Assembly (NCBI RefSeq): GCF_002355955.1
Contig: NZ_AP017368.1
Coordinates: 1,014,001-1,078,000 of the forward strand
Length of the DNA stretch: 64,000 nt
Direction: 5' to 3'
DNA from: Candidatus Desulfovibrio trichonymphae
Lineage (GTDB): Bacteria > Desulfobacterota > Desulfovibrionia > Desulfovibrionales > Desulfovibrionaceae
In this document: positions 27,606 to 37,516 of the stretch, one piece after another
Position numbering within the stretch: position 1 is the stretch's first letter
How the letters are laid out: every line of letters begins with the position of its first letter
Notes under the pieces: model-generated
What the model saw: only the letters and a program-made list of their open reading frames with translations
Told to the model about the DNA's origin: nothing
Database searches by the model: none
Translations under genes and position numbers: made by a program

Positions 27606-29770
27606 AGCTATATCGTTTTCGGCGTAACCGACGCCGCGGCGGTCGGGAGGTTTGAGTAGCCCGTCCCGCGCGAGGGCGGCACGGGCTACATAGATTATTT
27701 TGGGCCGGGTGTATTGCCGTTGAGATAAAAACAAAAGGCAAGGATTTAAACAGCGCCTATGAGCAGTTGAAAGAGTATATTATCCACCTTCCGGCCGAGG
27801 AAATGCCGGATTGCTGATGGTAAGCGACTTTGAAAATATCGTGGTGTACCGCCGCGCCACCGCCGAGAAAACCTCATTCAAGACAAAAGACTTGCGGAAG
27901 CACATCAAACGCTTTGCCGGTATCGCCGGATACGAAGCCGCCAGAACCTATGAAAATCCGGTTGAGGTGAATGTCAGGGGCCGCCGAAAAAATGGCGAGA
28001 CTTCACGATGCGCTGAAAGAGCGCGGCTCCTTGAAGTGCACCTTGTCCGCTTGCTGTTCTGCCTGTTTGCGGATGATACAGGCATTTTCCAGCCGGACAG
28101 CTTCCTCAGAGGACGGGAGCGATTTATCCGGTCGCATCGGCCGCCTGTTTGAAATTCTCAATATGCCGGATGACGCCAGGGCAAAGCGCACACTGCTTTC
28201 CCTTGATTTGAAGCAGTTTCGCTATATCAACGGCGGGCTTTTTGCCGCATTGCTGCCGTCTCCAGATTTTGACGGCAAAATGCACGGCGTCCTGATTGAT
28301 TGCTGCAAGTTCGGCTGGAGCAAAATCTCACCCGCCATATTCGGGGCCATATTCCAGGGTGTAATGGGCTAAAGACCACAGGCGGGAGCTGGGGGCGCAT
28401 TACACAAGCGAGGAAAATATCCTGAAGCTCTATCAACCCGCTTTTCATGGACGGGCTTTGGCGGGAGTTTGAGCGCGTGAAAACCGACCCGCGTCGGCTT
28501 GACCTTTTCCATGACAAAATCAGCCGCCTTAAATTTTTTGACCCCGCCTGCGTGATGCGGCAACTTTCTCATTGTCACCTACAGGAAATTACGGCGTTTG
28601 GAGCTGGAACTTCTAAAAATGAAAGCCGGCACACACCACCTAGCGATTGACATAGCGCCCCTGCTCAAAGTGACCGTGGAGCAGTTTCACGGTATCGAGC
28701 ATGAGGATTTTCCCTGCCAAACAGCGCGGGTGGACATGTGGCTCATGGATCACCAGATAAACCTGCGGGTGGCGGAGCAATTCGGCGCATATTATGCGCG
28801 GCTTCCTCTCACGCAATCGGCAACAATTTTCAATGGAGCGCGGGTTATGAGCAAGGCCCAAAAGGAGAATATGATAAATGTATTTAAGGGCACAAAGGGC
28901 GTCGGGAATTTGGACTATGTAACCGCGTGGTACAAAAAAGCGGCTGATCTGATGGCTGGAACCACTATTAGAACAGCATTTGTTTCTACAAATTCCATAA
29001 CTCAAGGAGAGCAACCGGCAATTCTCTGGGAGCCGTTATTTGAGAATCATAATGTAAAAATTGACTTTGCTTATCGCACATTCAAATGGAGCAATGAGGC
29101 GAAAGGCAAGGCGGCTGTGCATTGCGTTATCATCGGGTTCAGCATCGCGCCGAACAGTAATCCAAAGTTATATATGATAGTACCGGCGCGAAGATTGATG
29201 CGCAAAATATCAATCCTTATTTGATAGATGCATCAACAATTGAAAAGACAGAATTTCTGAAAATCGAACCGCGCACGGAAAAATACTTTAGGCCGTGGCT
29301 TGGAGCGGAAGAATTTATCAATGGTTACAGTCGCTATTGCCTCTGGTTGGGTGATTGCCCACCGTCAGAATTGAGAAAAATGCCCAAGGTCATCAAACGG
29401 GTAGCCGCTGTATAAACGTTACGGCAAGCCAGTAAAAGTGCTCCGACCAACAAAATTGCCGATACGCCGACGCGGTTTCATGTTGAGAACATGCCGGACA
29501 CCAATTATATGGTCATCCCCGAAATTTCTTCTGAACGAAGAAGATATGTCCCCCTGGGCTTCCTGACGCCAGCCACACTTTGCAGCAACAAATTACGCCT
29601 CATGCCTAAGAGTACACTATATCTTTTGGCATTCTTACTTCCAATGTTCATATGGCGTGGATGCGGGCTGTCTGCGGCAGACTTGGAATGGGGTATCAAT
29701 ATTCAATAAATATTGTTTACAACAATTCGGCACTTGACGGCGAAACTCTCAATGCCGGAGGGGCTTGACG
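27606..29770 (+). pseudogene. Broken MmeI-like type IIG restriction-modification gene
   Basis: Successive fragments in changing frames follow the order of an MmeI-like protein. They run from FGVTDAAAVGRFE and TGYIDYF (27609-27700), EIKTKGKDLNSAYEQ, FENIVVYRRATAEKT, LVRLLFCLFADDTGIF, LKQFRYINGGLFA and KFGWSKISPAIFGAIF, through motif I near 28540 and VGNLDYVTAWYKKAADLM, TAFVSTNSITQGEQPA and AYRTFKWSNEAKGKAA, to the target-recognition end (ENMPDTNYMVIPEISSERR). Motif I is split by a frameshift (DPAC then CGNF), and the NPPF motif near 28830 is unrecognisable. At least five frame changes are needed. The gene cannot make a working enzyme. Confidence 0.85.
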
Positions 29771-29794
29771 TGATCAGGCTTTCTTCCTTATTAT
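29765..29794 (+). promoter_or_regulatory. Probable promoter of the dsr operon
   Basis: TTGACG (29765-29770) and TATTAT (29789-29794) are 18 bp apart, upstream of the RsbRD-type gene. It starts exactly where the restriction-modification remnant ends. Confidence 0.45.
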
Positions 29795-29835
29795 ATGAAT
29801 TTAAGCATATCACGTTTTACGGCTTCACGGAATCC

Positions 29836-30360
29836 ATGAACGCATTGGAATGTTTTCGCGGTCATAAAGATGAAATACTCCGCCTGTGGACAGAGGCGGT
29901 GTATGCCACATGTCCACTGGAAACAACGGGGTTTCCGCGGACACTGAACGACCCCTTCGGCAATCCGGCGGGAGACATGACGCGGGAAGCGGCGCTGGCC
30001 GTGTATAATGCTGTCGCCGGAGAGGATGTGACAGTTGAAAACATCAAAAACGCGCTGGAACGCTTTGTCAGACTGCGCGCTGTGCAAAAAGGAACACCGG
30101 GGCAGAGTATAGGGGTTTTTTATCTGATGAAGCCGATTCTGCGTGAGCGCCTTTTGCCCCGATTGACAGCCATGGACGAAGTTGACGCATATCTGGCGGC
30201 GGAATCACGGCTGGACAGCCTGACGCTCCTGGCCTTTGACATGTATATGGAGGCCCGCGAAACCGTCGCGGAATCACGCATCAAAGAAATACGCAACCAG
30301 TACGCCCAACTGGCGCGCTGGGCGCGGACATTGAAGGCACATCCGCCTGCAGCGGGCTGA
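29836..30360 (+). CDS. RsbRD N-terminal-domain protein at the head of the dsrMKJOP operon
   Basis: The 174-residue product is helical and matches the RsbRD N-terminal domain pattern (HKDEILRLWTEAVYATCP near the start, GQSIGVFYLMKPILR near residue 95). These domains resemble non-heme globin sensors in stressosome proteins. A similar gene precedes dsrM in Desulfovibrio. There is no attached STAS or kinase domain. ATG 29836 is chosen from the conserved start of the domain; the frame is open from 29713. It likely senses something relevant to sulfite respiration, but that is inference. Confidence 0.75.
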   Translation: MNALECFRGHKDEILRLWTEAVYATCPLETTGFPRTLNDPFGNPAGDMTREAALAVYNAVAGEDVTVENIKNALERFVRLRAVQKGTPGQSIGVFYLMKPILRERLLPRLTAMDEVDAYLAAESRLDSLTLLAFDMYMEARETVAESRIKEIRNQYAQLARWARTLKAHPPAAG

Positions 30361-30491
30361 CCAACCAGCAACAGCGTACCGGCGCTGTGCCCGCGCGCTG
30401 CGCGCCGTCGGCGGCGCCTGTCGCGGCAAAGTTCCCGAACAAAGGCGTTCCGCATGTTCAGGATTTCACAAAAGTCAAGCGAGGTAGGGCA

Positions 30492-31511
30492 ATGTTTTCA
30501 TCATTACTGCTGGTGCTGCTCATAGGGGCCATCGCCTGGGCGGGAGCGGCCACCGGGTTCGCCTCCCTGTTCGGCGCGGCGCTGCCGTATACGGCGACTG
30601 TCATCTTTATTGCCGGCATGGTCCGTCGCATGACGTACTGGGCAATGTCGCCGATTCCCTTCTGTATTCCCACCACAGCGGGGCAGGAACAGTCGCTTGC
30701 ATTCATCAGACAGGCAAAAATTGACTGCCCGAGTTCATCAGCCGGCGTATTCGCGCGCATGTTTCTGGAAGTTGCCTGTTTCCGCTCTCTTTTCCGCAAT
30801 ACGCAGGCAAGCGTGCGTGGCGGAGACTCCGCGACGGCCGGGCTCGGCATTGTCTATTATTCATCAAAATGGTTATGGTTTTTCGCCCTGGTTTTTCATT
30901 ATTGCTTCTTGCTGGTCTTTATCCGCCATTTCCGTTTCTTTATGGAACCTGCGCCTTCCTGTATCTCCTTTCTGGAATCTCTTGACGGCATTATGCAAAC
31001 AGGTTCCCCGCGTTTTTTCTGGACAGGCGCCCTGCTGCTCATTGCGCTGTTCTTTCTGCTCGGACGGCGCATATTCAACGAACGGCTGCGCTATCTCTCA
31101 CTGCTTAATGACTATTTTCCGCTCTGGCTGCTCATCGGCATCGCTGGCACAGGCATCTGCCTGCGTTATTTTGATAAAACGGACATAGCCACGGTCAAAA
31201 TTTTCATCATGGGCGTCACGCATTTTTCACCGGTCTCGCCGGAAGGCATCGCCCCTCTCTTTTTTGTGCACATTACCCTTGTCTGCACGCTTTTACTCTA
31301 TTTTCCCTTCTCCAAACTCGCGCACATGGCCGGCATATTTTTCAGCCCCACACGCAACTTGCGGGCCGACTCGCGCCGAACGCGGCGCATCAACCCCTGG
31401 AATCCGCCCAAACAGTATTTTACTTACGCCAAGTACGAGGATGCCTACCGCGACGCCATGGCCGAAGCCGGCCTGCCGCTGGAAAAACAACCCGACAAGG
31501 CAGCCGGGTAA
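30492..31511 (+). CDS. dsrM: Sulfite-reduction complex membrane cytochrome b DsrM
   Basis: The 339-residue NarI-like protein has about five or six membrane helices, with histidines in HYCFLLVFIRHF, GVTHFSP and FFVHITLV placed to bind b-type hemes. It is thought to oxidise menaquinol and pass electrons to DsrK. The C-terminal tail (NPWNPPKQYFTYAKYEDAY) is cytoplasmic and typical of DsrM. ATG 30492 follows GAGGTAGGGC. dsrK begins 12 bp after its stop. Confidence 0.93.
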   Translation: MFSSLLLVLLIGAIAWAGAATGFASLFGAALPYTATVIFIAGMVRRMTYWAMSPIPFCIPTTAGQEQSLAFIRQAKIDCPSSSAGVFARMFLEVACFRSLFRNTQASVRGGDSATAGLGIVYYSSKWLWFFALVFHYCFLLVFIRHFRFFMEPAPSCISFLESLDGIMQTGSPRFFWTGALLLIALFFLLGRRIFNERLRYLSLLNDYFPLWLLIGIAGTGICLRYFDKTDIATVKIFIMGVTHFSPVSPEGIAPLFFVHITLVCTLLLYFPFSKLAHMAGIFFSPTRNLRADSRRTRRINPWNPPKQYFTYAKYEDAYRDAMAEAGLPLEKQPDKAAG

Positions 31512-31523
31512 GGAGTCGTCATC

Positions 31524-33182
31524 ATGGCAAAATTACCTGCGCCGCAAATGCTCATCGCCAGTCGACCGGACTTTCCGGATCAGCGCTGGCTTGACGTAAA
31601 GCCCGAGTTTACGCCGGGCACCTTTTGTTACCCGGCCAAAAAAGATACCATGGAAATTCTGCACATGCCCAACCCGCACGAGTGGGATCCCACGGCCGAC
31701 GACTGGGGCCTGCCGGAAAACTGGGAAAAAATTCTCTGTGACGCCTTTGCCGACAGACTTGAAAAACATCGCTCGCTGAAGCTCTTTATGGACATTTGCG
31801 TGCGCTGCGGCGCCTGCGCGGACAAATGTCACTTTTTTCTCGGCACCAATGATCCCAAAAACATGCCGGTGCTGCGGGCGGAACTTCTGCGTTCGCTCTA
31901 TCGCCGCGACCACACCATGCTCGGCAAACTTCTGGGCAGAAAAGCCGGCGCGCGCAAGTGGGATAAAAACATTGTCAAAGAGCTGTTCTACTATGCCTAT
32001 CAGTGCACTGAATGCCGCCGCTGTTCGCTGTTCTGCCCCTACGGCATCGACACGGCCGAAATCACCATGATCGTGCGCGAACTTTTGCATGAAGTGGGTC
32101 TGGGCATCCACTGGATTATGGACCCTGTAAAAAATTGCAGCTTCACGGGCAACCATCTGGGCATTCAGCCGCATTCTTTTGTAGAAATAGTGGAAATGCT
32201 GGCGGACGACTGCGAAACAATCACCGGTATCCGCCCCAAAACGCCCTTTAACAAAAAAAATGCGGAAATTCTCTTCATTACGCCTTCAGGAGACGTCTTC
32301 GCGGATCCGGGCATCTACACCTTCATGGGCTATCTCATGCTTTTCCATGAGCTTGACCTCGACTATACGTTTTCCACCTATGCCTCGGAAGGCGGCAACT
32401 TCGGCTCGTTCACAACATTCAACATGGCCAAAAAACTGAACGCCAAGATGTATGCGGAAGCCGAACGCCTGAACGTCAAATGGCTGCTTGGCGGAGAATG
32501 CGGGCATATGTGGCGCGTGCTCAACCAGTATATGGACACCTACAACGGCCCGACGCCGGCAAACATGATTCCCCCCGTGTCGCCCGTCACAGGCACGACG
32601 TTCCACAATGCGGCGTCAACAAAAATGGTGCACATAGCGGAATTCACGGCCGACCTGATTTATCACAACAAACTCAAGCTTGATCCTGGCCGCAACGACC
32701 ATATTATCACCACCTTCCACGACTCCTGTAACCCCTCGCGCGGCATGGGTCTTCTTGACGAGCCGCGCTATGTGCTCAAGGCCGTATGCAATAATTTCAT
32801 AGAAATGCCCGAAAACACCATTCGCGAGCAAACCTTCTGCTGCGGGGCAGGTTCAGGCCTGAACACCGAGGAGATTATGGAACTGCGCATGCGCGCCGGC
32901 ATGCCGCGCGGCAATGCCCTGCGCTATGTGCAGCAAAAATTCGGCGTCAACCACATGGCCTGCATCTGCGCCATTGACCGCGCGACGCTGCCGCCGCTCG
33001 CCAATTACTGGGCACCCGGCGTGACGGTAGGCGGACTGCACGAACTGGTGGCAAACGCCCTCGTTATGAAAGGCGAAACCAAACGCACCATGGATCTGCG
33101 CCAGGAAGATCTGCCCGGCGCGGACGGGGACGAGCCTGCGGATGCGTCCGCGCCGCGGGGGAGGACGAATAAAAATGTATAA
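31524..33182 (+). CDS. dsrK: Sulfite-reduction complex iron-sulfur protein DsrK
   Basis: The 552-residue product is related to HdrD. It has two ferredoxin-type [4Fe-4S] motifs (CVRCGACADKC near residue 91, CTECRRCSLFC near 160) and a CCG domain with FHDSCNPS and CCGAGSGLN (near 400-440), which in heterodisulfide reductases holds the special catalytic cluster. It takes electrons from DsrM and is believed to reduce DsrC trisulfide in the cytoplasm. Its stop overlaps the dsrJ start by 8 nt. Confidence 0.95.
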   Translation: MAKLPAPQMLIASRPDFPDQRWLDVKPEFTPGTFCYPAKKDTMEILHMPNPHEWDPTADDWGLPENWEKILCDAFADRLEKHRSLKLFMDICVRCGACADKCHFFLGTNDPKNMPVLRAELLRSLYRRDHTMLGKLLGRKAGARKWDKNIVKELFYYAYQCTECRRCSLFCPYGIDTAEITMIVRELLHEVGLGIHWIMDPVKNCSFTGNHLGIQPHSFVEIVEMLADDCETITGIRPKTPFNKKNAEILFITPSGDVFADPGIYTFMGYLMLFHELDLDYTFSTYASEGGNFGSFTTFNMAKKLNAKMYAEAERLNVKWLLGGECGHMWRVLNQYMDTYNGPTPANMIPPVSPVTGTTFHNAASTKMVHIAEFTADLIYHNKLKLDPGRNDHIITTFHDSCNPSRGMGLLDEPRYVLKAVCNNFIEMPENTIREQTFCCGAGSGLNTEEIMELRMRAGMPRGNALRYVQQKFGVNHMACICAIDRATLPPLANYWAPGVTVGGLHELVANALVMKGETKRTMDLRQEDLPGADGDEPADASAPRGRTNKNV

Positions 33183-33555
33183 CGCCAAAGCTGTTGTCGC
33201 GGGCATCATCATCTTTGTGGTTCTGTGTACATCGCCGTTCTGGGCGGCTATGACAGGGCAGGACTACAAAAAAACAGGCATTGTGCCGCCCGGGGATGAA
33301 AAAAACTGCGTTGAAAATGTGACTTTCATGCGCGCCCAACACATGCGGTTGCTCAATGAATGGCGAGACGAGGCCCTGCGCAGGGAAAACCGCACGTATA
33401 TTACGGCCGACGGCAAGAAATGGACCATCAGTCTGCAAAACACCTGTTTAAAATGCCACAGCAACTACAAGGATTTCTGCCAAAAATGCCATGTGGCCAA
33501 CAGCGTTGATCCATATTGCTGGACTTGCCACATCATTCCCGGGGAGAACAAATAA
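33175..33555 (+). CDS. dsrJ: Triheme cytochrome c DsrJ
   Basis: The 126-residue periplasmic protein keeps an N-terminal membrane anchor (VVAGIIIFVVL) and has three heme-binding motifs near the end: CLKCH, CQKCH and CWTCH. The cysteine in ENCVENVTFMRAQHM matches the unusual Cys axial ligand known for DsrJ. Heme attachment would rely on the Ccm genes at 40.5-46 kb. ATG 33175 overlaps the dsrK stop, and the stop overlaps the dsrO start. Confidence 0.93.
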   Translation: MYNAKAVVAGIIIFVVLCTSPFWAAMTGQDYKKTGIVPPGDEKNCVENVTFMRAQHMRLLNEWRDEALRRENRTYITADGKKWTISLQNTCLKCHSNYKDFCQKCHVANSVDPYCWTCHIIPGENK

Positions 33556-34346
33556 TGAATAAAAGCAGACGAAGCTTTCTGAAAACGGCTGGTCTTTCTG
33601 TTTGCGCCCTGAGCGGCGGGATAGCCGGCGTTGCCGGTTCTCCCGCCGCGGCGCGCTCCGGAATCGCGCCCGGCCGCTATGGCAAGGGGGAAAAGGCTCT
33701 GCGCGCAAAACGCTGGGCCATGGTGATCGACACACGCAAATTTTGCGGACCGCAAGACTATGAACCACTGGTTGAGGCATGCCGCGCGGCGCACAATGTG
33801 CCCCACATCAAAGGCCCCCAGGAAATAAAATGGTTCTGGACTGACAGCTACGAACATGGATTTCCGGATGACATGAATGAACATTTAAGCAAAAATGTCC
33901 GTGAATCGGCCTATCCGTTGCTGTGCAACCACTGCGGCCGCCCACCCTGCGCGCGCGTTTGTCCGACACAGGCCACCTACCAAATGGAAGACGGCATTGT
34001 GGCGATGGATTACCACCGCTGCATAGGCTGCCGTTTCTGCATGGCGGCCTGTCCTTATGGAGCGCGTTCCTTCAACTTCAAGGACCCCCGCAAATTCCTG
34101 CCGGATCCCGTGCCGAATCCCGCATTCCCCACACGCATGATCGGCGTTGTTGAAAAATGCACATTCTGCGCGGAACGCCTTGCCGCTGGTCAGATGCCCG
34201 CCTGTGTGGAAGCGTCGCAGGGCCGCATTCTTTTCGGCGATCTGGAAGACCCCGATTCAACAGCGCGTCAGGCCCTTGCCACCGGTTACAGCATACGCCG
34301 CAAGCCGTCGCTCGGCACACGACCCGGCGTCTATTACCTCATTTAG
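33555..34346 (+). CDS. dsrO: Periplasmic ferredoxin-like DsrO
   Basis: The 263-residue product starts with a twin-arginine signal (SRRSFLKTAG), so it is exported folded. The cysteine groups CNHCGRPPCARVCP, CIGCRFCMAACP and CTFCAERL...C give a polyferredoxin of the HybA/DmsB kind. It shuttles electrons between DsrJ and DsrP. The ATG shares one base with the dsrJ stop. Confidence 0.94.
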   Translation: MNKSRRSFLKTAGLSVCALSGGIAGVAGSPAAARSGIAPGRYGKGEKALRAKRWAMVIDTRKFCGPQDYEPLVEACRAAHNVPHIKGPQEIKWFWTDSYEHGFPDDMNEHLSKNVRESAYPLLCNHCGRPPCARVCPTQATYQMEDGIVAMDYHRCIGCRFCMAACPYGARSFNFKDPRKFLPDPVPNPAFPTRMIGVVEKCTFCAERLAAGQMPACVEASQGRILFGDLEDPDSTARQALATGYSIRRKPSLGTRPGVYYLI

Positions 34347-34358
34347 GGAGAACAGGCC

Positions 34359-35528
34359 ATGCTTGAAAAACTGCTTTCCGGTCCCAAGACCTATTATGCG
34401 TGGCTGCTCTTCCTGCTCTGCGTTATCGCGGGCTGCGGCCTTGTTTACCTGCAGCAATTGCGGACGGGCATGACCATCACCGGCATGAGCCGGGACGTGT
34501 CTTGGGGGCTGTATATCTCGCAATTCACCTATTTTGTCGGTGTGGCGGCTTCGGCCGTCATGCTGGTGCTGCCCGCCTATTTCCACCACTATGTAAAATT
34601 CAAGCGCATGATTATTTTCGGTGAATTTATGGCCGTGGCGGCCGTGGTCATGTGCGCCCTGTTTATTGTGGTTGATATGGGCCAGCCACAGCGCTTGCTG
34701 AACGTCATACTCCATCCCGCGCCGAATTCCGTCATGTTTTATGATATGTTGGTGCTTATCGGCTATCTCATGCTGAACATCGTTATCGGCTGGGTCACCC
34801 TGGAAGCGGAACGTCTGGGCGTGGAACCGCCCAAATGGATCAAGCCCCTCATCTATCTCTCCATTCTTTGGGCTTTTTCCATCCACACTGTTACGGCGTT
34901 CCTGTATGCCGGCGTACCCGGCCGGCATTACTGGCTTACCGCCATCATGGCGGCGCGCTTCCTTTCCTCGGCATTCTGTTCCGGCCCGGCCATTTTGCTG
35001 CTGCTGGTCTTTCTTACGCGCCGGCTCACAGGCTTTGACCCCGGCAAAGATGCCGTCAAAACCCTTTCCACAATCATTGTCTATGCCATGTGCATAAATG
35101 TTTTTTTCTATCTGCTTGAACTATTTACCGCCTTCTACAGCAATATTCCGGGCCATCAGGAGCCCATCTCCTTCCTCTTTACGGGGCACGGCGGACACCT
35201 TGCTTGGGTGAGCCGCTGGATGTGGGCCGCGGTGGCGATGGCCTTTCTTTCCCTTGCGCTGCTGATCCCCCCGTCGTTACGCAACAATCACGCCCTGCTG
35301 CCTTTCGCGCTTGCCATGCTGGTGGCGGCGACCTGGATTGACAAGGGCCTCGGGCTTCTGATCGGCGGTTTTACGCCGAATATGTATGAAACCATCACTC
35401 CCTATATGCCGACATTCAGGGAAACAGCCGTCACATTTGGCATTTATGCAGTCGGCGCTCTGGTGTTGTCCCTGTTGTGGAAGATCGCTCTCGGGGTCAA
35501 ACAGGAAGCCAACAACTTCGGCGACTGA
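34359..35528 (+). CDS. dsrP: NrfD-family membrane subunit DsrP
   Basis: The 389-residue hydrophobic protein has about ten predicted helices and belongs to the NrfD/PsrC family, which exchanges electrons with the quinone pool. It ends the dsrMKJOP operon, 12 bp after dsrO. Its last 85 bp overlap, on the opposite strand, the 3' end of the metal-efflux ATPase gene. Confidence 0.93.
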   Translation: MLEKLLSGPKTYYAWLLFLLCVIAGCGLVYLQQLRTGMTITGMSRDVSWGLYISQFTYFVGVAASAVMLVLPAYFHHYVKFKRMIIFGEFMAVAAVVMCALFIVVDMGQPQRLLNVILHPAPNSVMFYDMLVLIGYLMLNIVIGWVTLEAERLGVEPPKWIKPLIYLSILWAFSIHTVTAFLYAGVPGRHYWLTAIMAARFLSSAFCSGPAILLLLVFLTRRLTGFDPGKDAVKTLSTIIVYAMCINVFFYLLELFTAFYSNIPGHQEPISFLFTGHGGHLAWVSRWMWAAVAMAFLSLALLIPPSLRNNHALLPFALAMLVAATWIDKGLGLLIGGFTPNMYETITPYMPTFRETAVTFGIYAVGALVLSLLWKIALGVKQEANNFGD

Positions 35529-37516
35529 GCACCGCGTCGTGTCAGAAAAACCCCGCGCGGAAATGTCAAGGCGCGCATGGCGTTGCAAACGGCAAGGACA
35601 GACACGCCGACGTCGCCGAACACAGCCGCCCACATCGTTGCAATGCCCATTGCGCCCAGCGCCAGAACAACCGCCTTGACGCAGAGCGCAAAAACGATAT
35701 TCTGCCGGACAACAGAGCGCGTTTTTTTGGCAATGCGGACAGCCGAAATCAGCTTTGACGGTTCGTCTGTCATCAGAACGACGTCAGCAGCTTCAATCGC
35801 CGCGTCAGAGCCCACACCACCCATGGCGACGCCTACATCGCTGCGCGCCAGAACCGGCGCATCATTGATGCCGTCACCCACAAACACCACCTTGCCCCTG
35901 CCGATTTTAGATTTTGCCAGCACTTCCAGCCGTTCAACCTTTTGGTGAGGCAGCAATTCGCTATAAACAGCGTCAATCCCAAGCTCCCGCGCCGTTGTTT
36001 CGCCGGCAGACCTGCTGTCTCCTGTCAGCATGACGATACGCCTGGCTCCGAGGCTTTCAATGTCCCTGATCGCCTGTCGGCTGTCGGCCCTGACCTCGTC
36101 TGAAATCACGATATACCCGGCGCAAATTCCATCAGCGGCAAGATACACGACAGTCCCAAGAGCATCAACGTCAGGGCGGGCAACAGCGTCCGCGTCAAGC
36201 AGCCCGCCGCTGCCGGCCAGCGCTGTTTTGCCGTTTATCCAAACGCGAACGCCCTGCCCGGCAATTTCCTCATAATCGGCGATTTTTTGCGCGTCAATCT
36301 CCCCTTTCCAGGCTTTTTGTATGGAGAGAGCAATGGGATGGGTGGAATGGCTTTCGGCATGAGCGGCAAAGCAAAGCAGTTCATCCTTTGTCCAGCCGTT
36401 CAGCGCTTCCGCCCGCGTCACGGTAAAAACGCCCTTTGTCAGCGTGCCTGTTTTATCAAACACCACTGTGTCCACATTGGTAAGGGCTTCAAGATAGTTG
36501 CCGCCCTTGATGAGTATGCCGCTTCGGGACGCGCCGCCGATGCCGGCAAAAAAAGTGAGTGGAATGGAAATGACCAACGCACAGGGACAGGACGCCACAA
36601 AAAACACAAGCGCGCGATTTATCCAGTCGGCAAACTGTGCGCCCGGCGCGAGCAATGGCGGAACAAACGCCAGAGCAAAAGCCGCGAATACGACAGCGGG
36701 CGTGTAATACCGCGCGAATTTCGTGATAAAATGCTCTGTTGCGGATTTCCTGTCGGCGGCGTTTCGCGCCAGATCAAGTATTTTTGAAACAGTGGATTCG
36801 CCGAACTCTCTGGAAACCTCAATGGTCAGCAGGCCGTTTTTGTTGATGGAGCCGGAAAGCGCCCCGCAGCCGGGCGCAACGTCCTTCGGCAAGGCTTCGC
36901 CCGTCAACGCAGACGTATCCAGCGCGGAACGCCCTTCCACGACAACACCATCCAGCGGAACCTTTTCGCCCGGCCCGACAACGATACAGTCTCCAACGGC
37001 GACCTCATCCGGAGTGACCCTGCGCACGTCGCTCCCGATTTTCAGATTGGCGAAATCAGGGCGGATATCCATCAGCGCGGATATGGATTTGCGTGAACGA
37101 CTGACAGCAATCTCCTGGAATGCCTCACCAACTTGATAAAATAGCATCACAGCCACGCCTTCCGGATACTCCCCGACGGCAAAAGCTCCGATGGTCGCAA
37201 CGCTCATAAGAAAATTTTCATCAAACACCTGTCCGCCGGAAATATTTTTCACAGCACGGAACAGAACTTCACCGCCCGCCAGCAAATACGCGGCAAGAAA
37301 TATGACAAGATTATACGGGTACGCAAAATCAGCAAGCATTCCGACTGCAAAAAACGCCGCGCCGACGCTGAACCCAGCGCGAAGCAGCCATCGCTTCCGG
37401 GAGAAAGCCTTCGCGCCCTGCTCCACGCCTGCCAGCCTGCTGGCCTTTCTCCCTTGCGCGGGGACACGGTCCGAGCAGCAGGGAGCCTTAAAAAACAGAC
37501 TGTCTTTCACGGACAT
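35444..37516 (-). CDS. Heavy-metal-translocating P-type ATPase (ZntA/CadA type)
   Basis: The 690-residue product pumps soft metals out of the cytoplasm. It shows the membrane metal motif SCPCALV, the phosphorylation motif DKTGTLTKG, HSTHPIA (the P1B-specific HP pair), and GDGINDAPVLARSDVGVAMG. It lacks an N-terminal HMA domain but has a CC pair near the start (APCCSD). ATG 37516 follows AGGGGG. It overlaps the upstream regulator gene by 29 bp. The C-terminal ~35 residues after the normal family end are antisense to dsrP, as if the original stop had been lost. Zn, Cd or Pb are the likely substrates. Confidence 0.92.
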   Translation of the reverse strand: MSVKDSLFFKAPCCSDRVPAQGRKASRLAGVEQGAKAFSRKRWLLRAGFSVGAAFFAVGMLADFAYPYNLVIFLAAYLLAGGEVLFRAVKNISGGQVFDENFLMSVATIGAFAVGEYPEGVAVMLFYQVGEAFQEIAVSRSRKSISALMDIRPDFANLKIGSDVRRVTPDEVAVGDCIVVGPGEKVPLDGVVVEGRSALDTSALTGEALPKDVAPGCGALSGSINKNGLLTIEVSREFGESTVSKILDLARNAADRKSATEHFITKFARYYTPAVVFAAFALAFVPPLLAPGAQFADWINRALVFFVASCPCALVISIPLTFFAGIGGASRSGILIKGGNYLEALTNVDTVVFDKTGTLTKGVFTVTRAEALNGWTKDELLCFAAHAESHSTHPIALSIQKAWKGEIDAQKIADYEEIAGQGVRVWINGKTALAGSGGLLDADAVARPDVDALGTVVYLAADGICAGYIVISDEVRADSRQAIRDIESLGARRIVMLTGDSRSAGETTARELGIDAVYSELLPHQKVERLEVLAKSKIGRGKVVFVGDGINDAPVLARSDVGVAMGGVGSDAAIEAADVVLMTDEPSKLISAVRIAKKTRSVVRQNIVFALCVKAVVLALGAMGIATMWAAVFGDVGVSVLAVCNAMRALTFPRGVFLTRRGAQSPKLLASCLTPRAIFHNRDNTRAPTA

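Noticed and set aside
27042-30480. Second copy of the ssrA 3' end as an attachment site
   Set aside because: No match to the tmRNA T-arm/CCA end was found in this interval.
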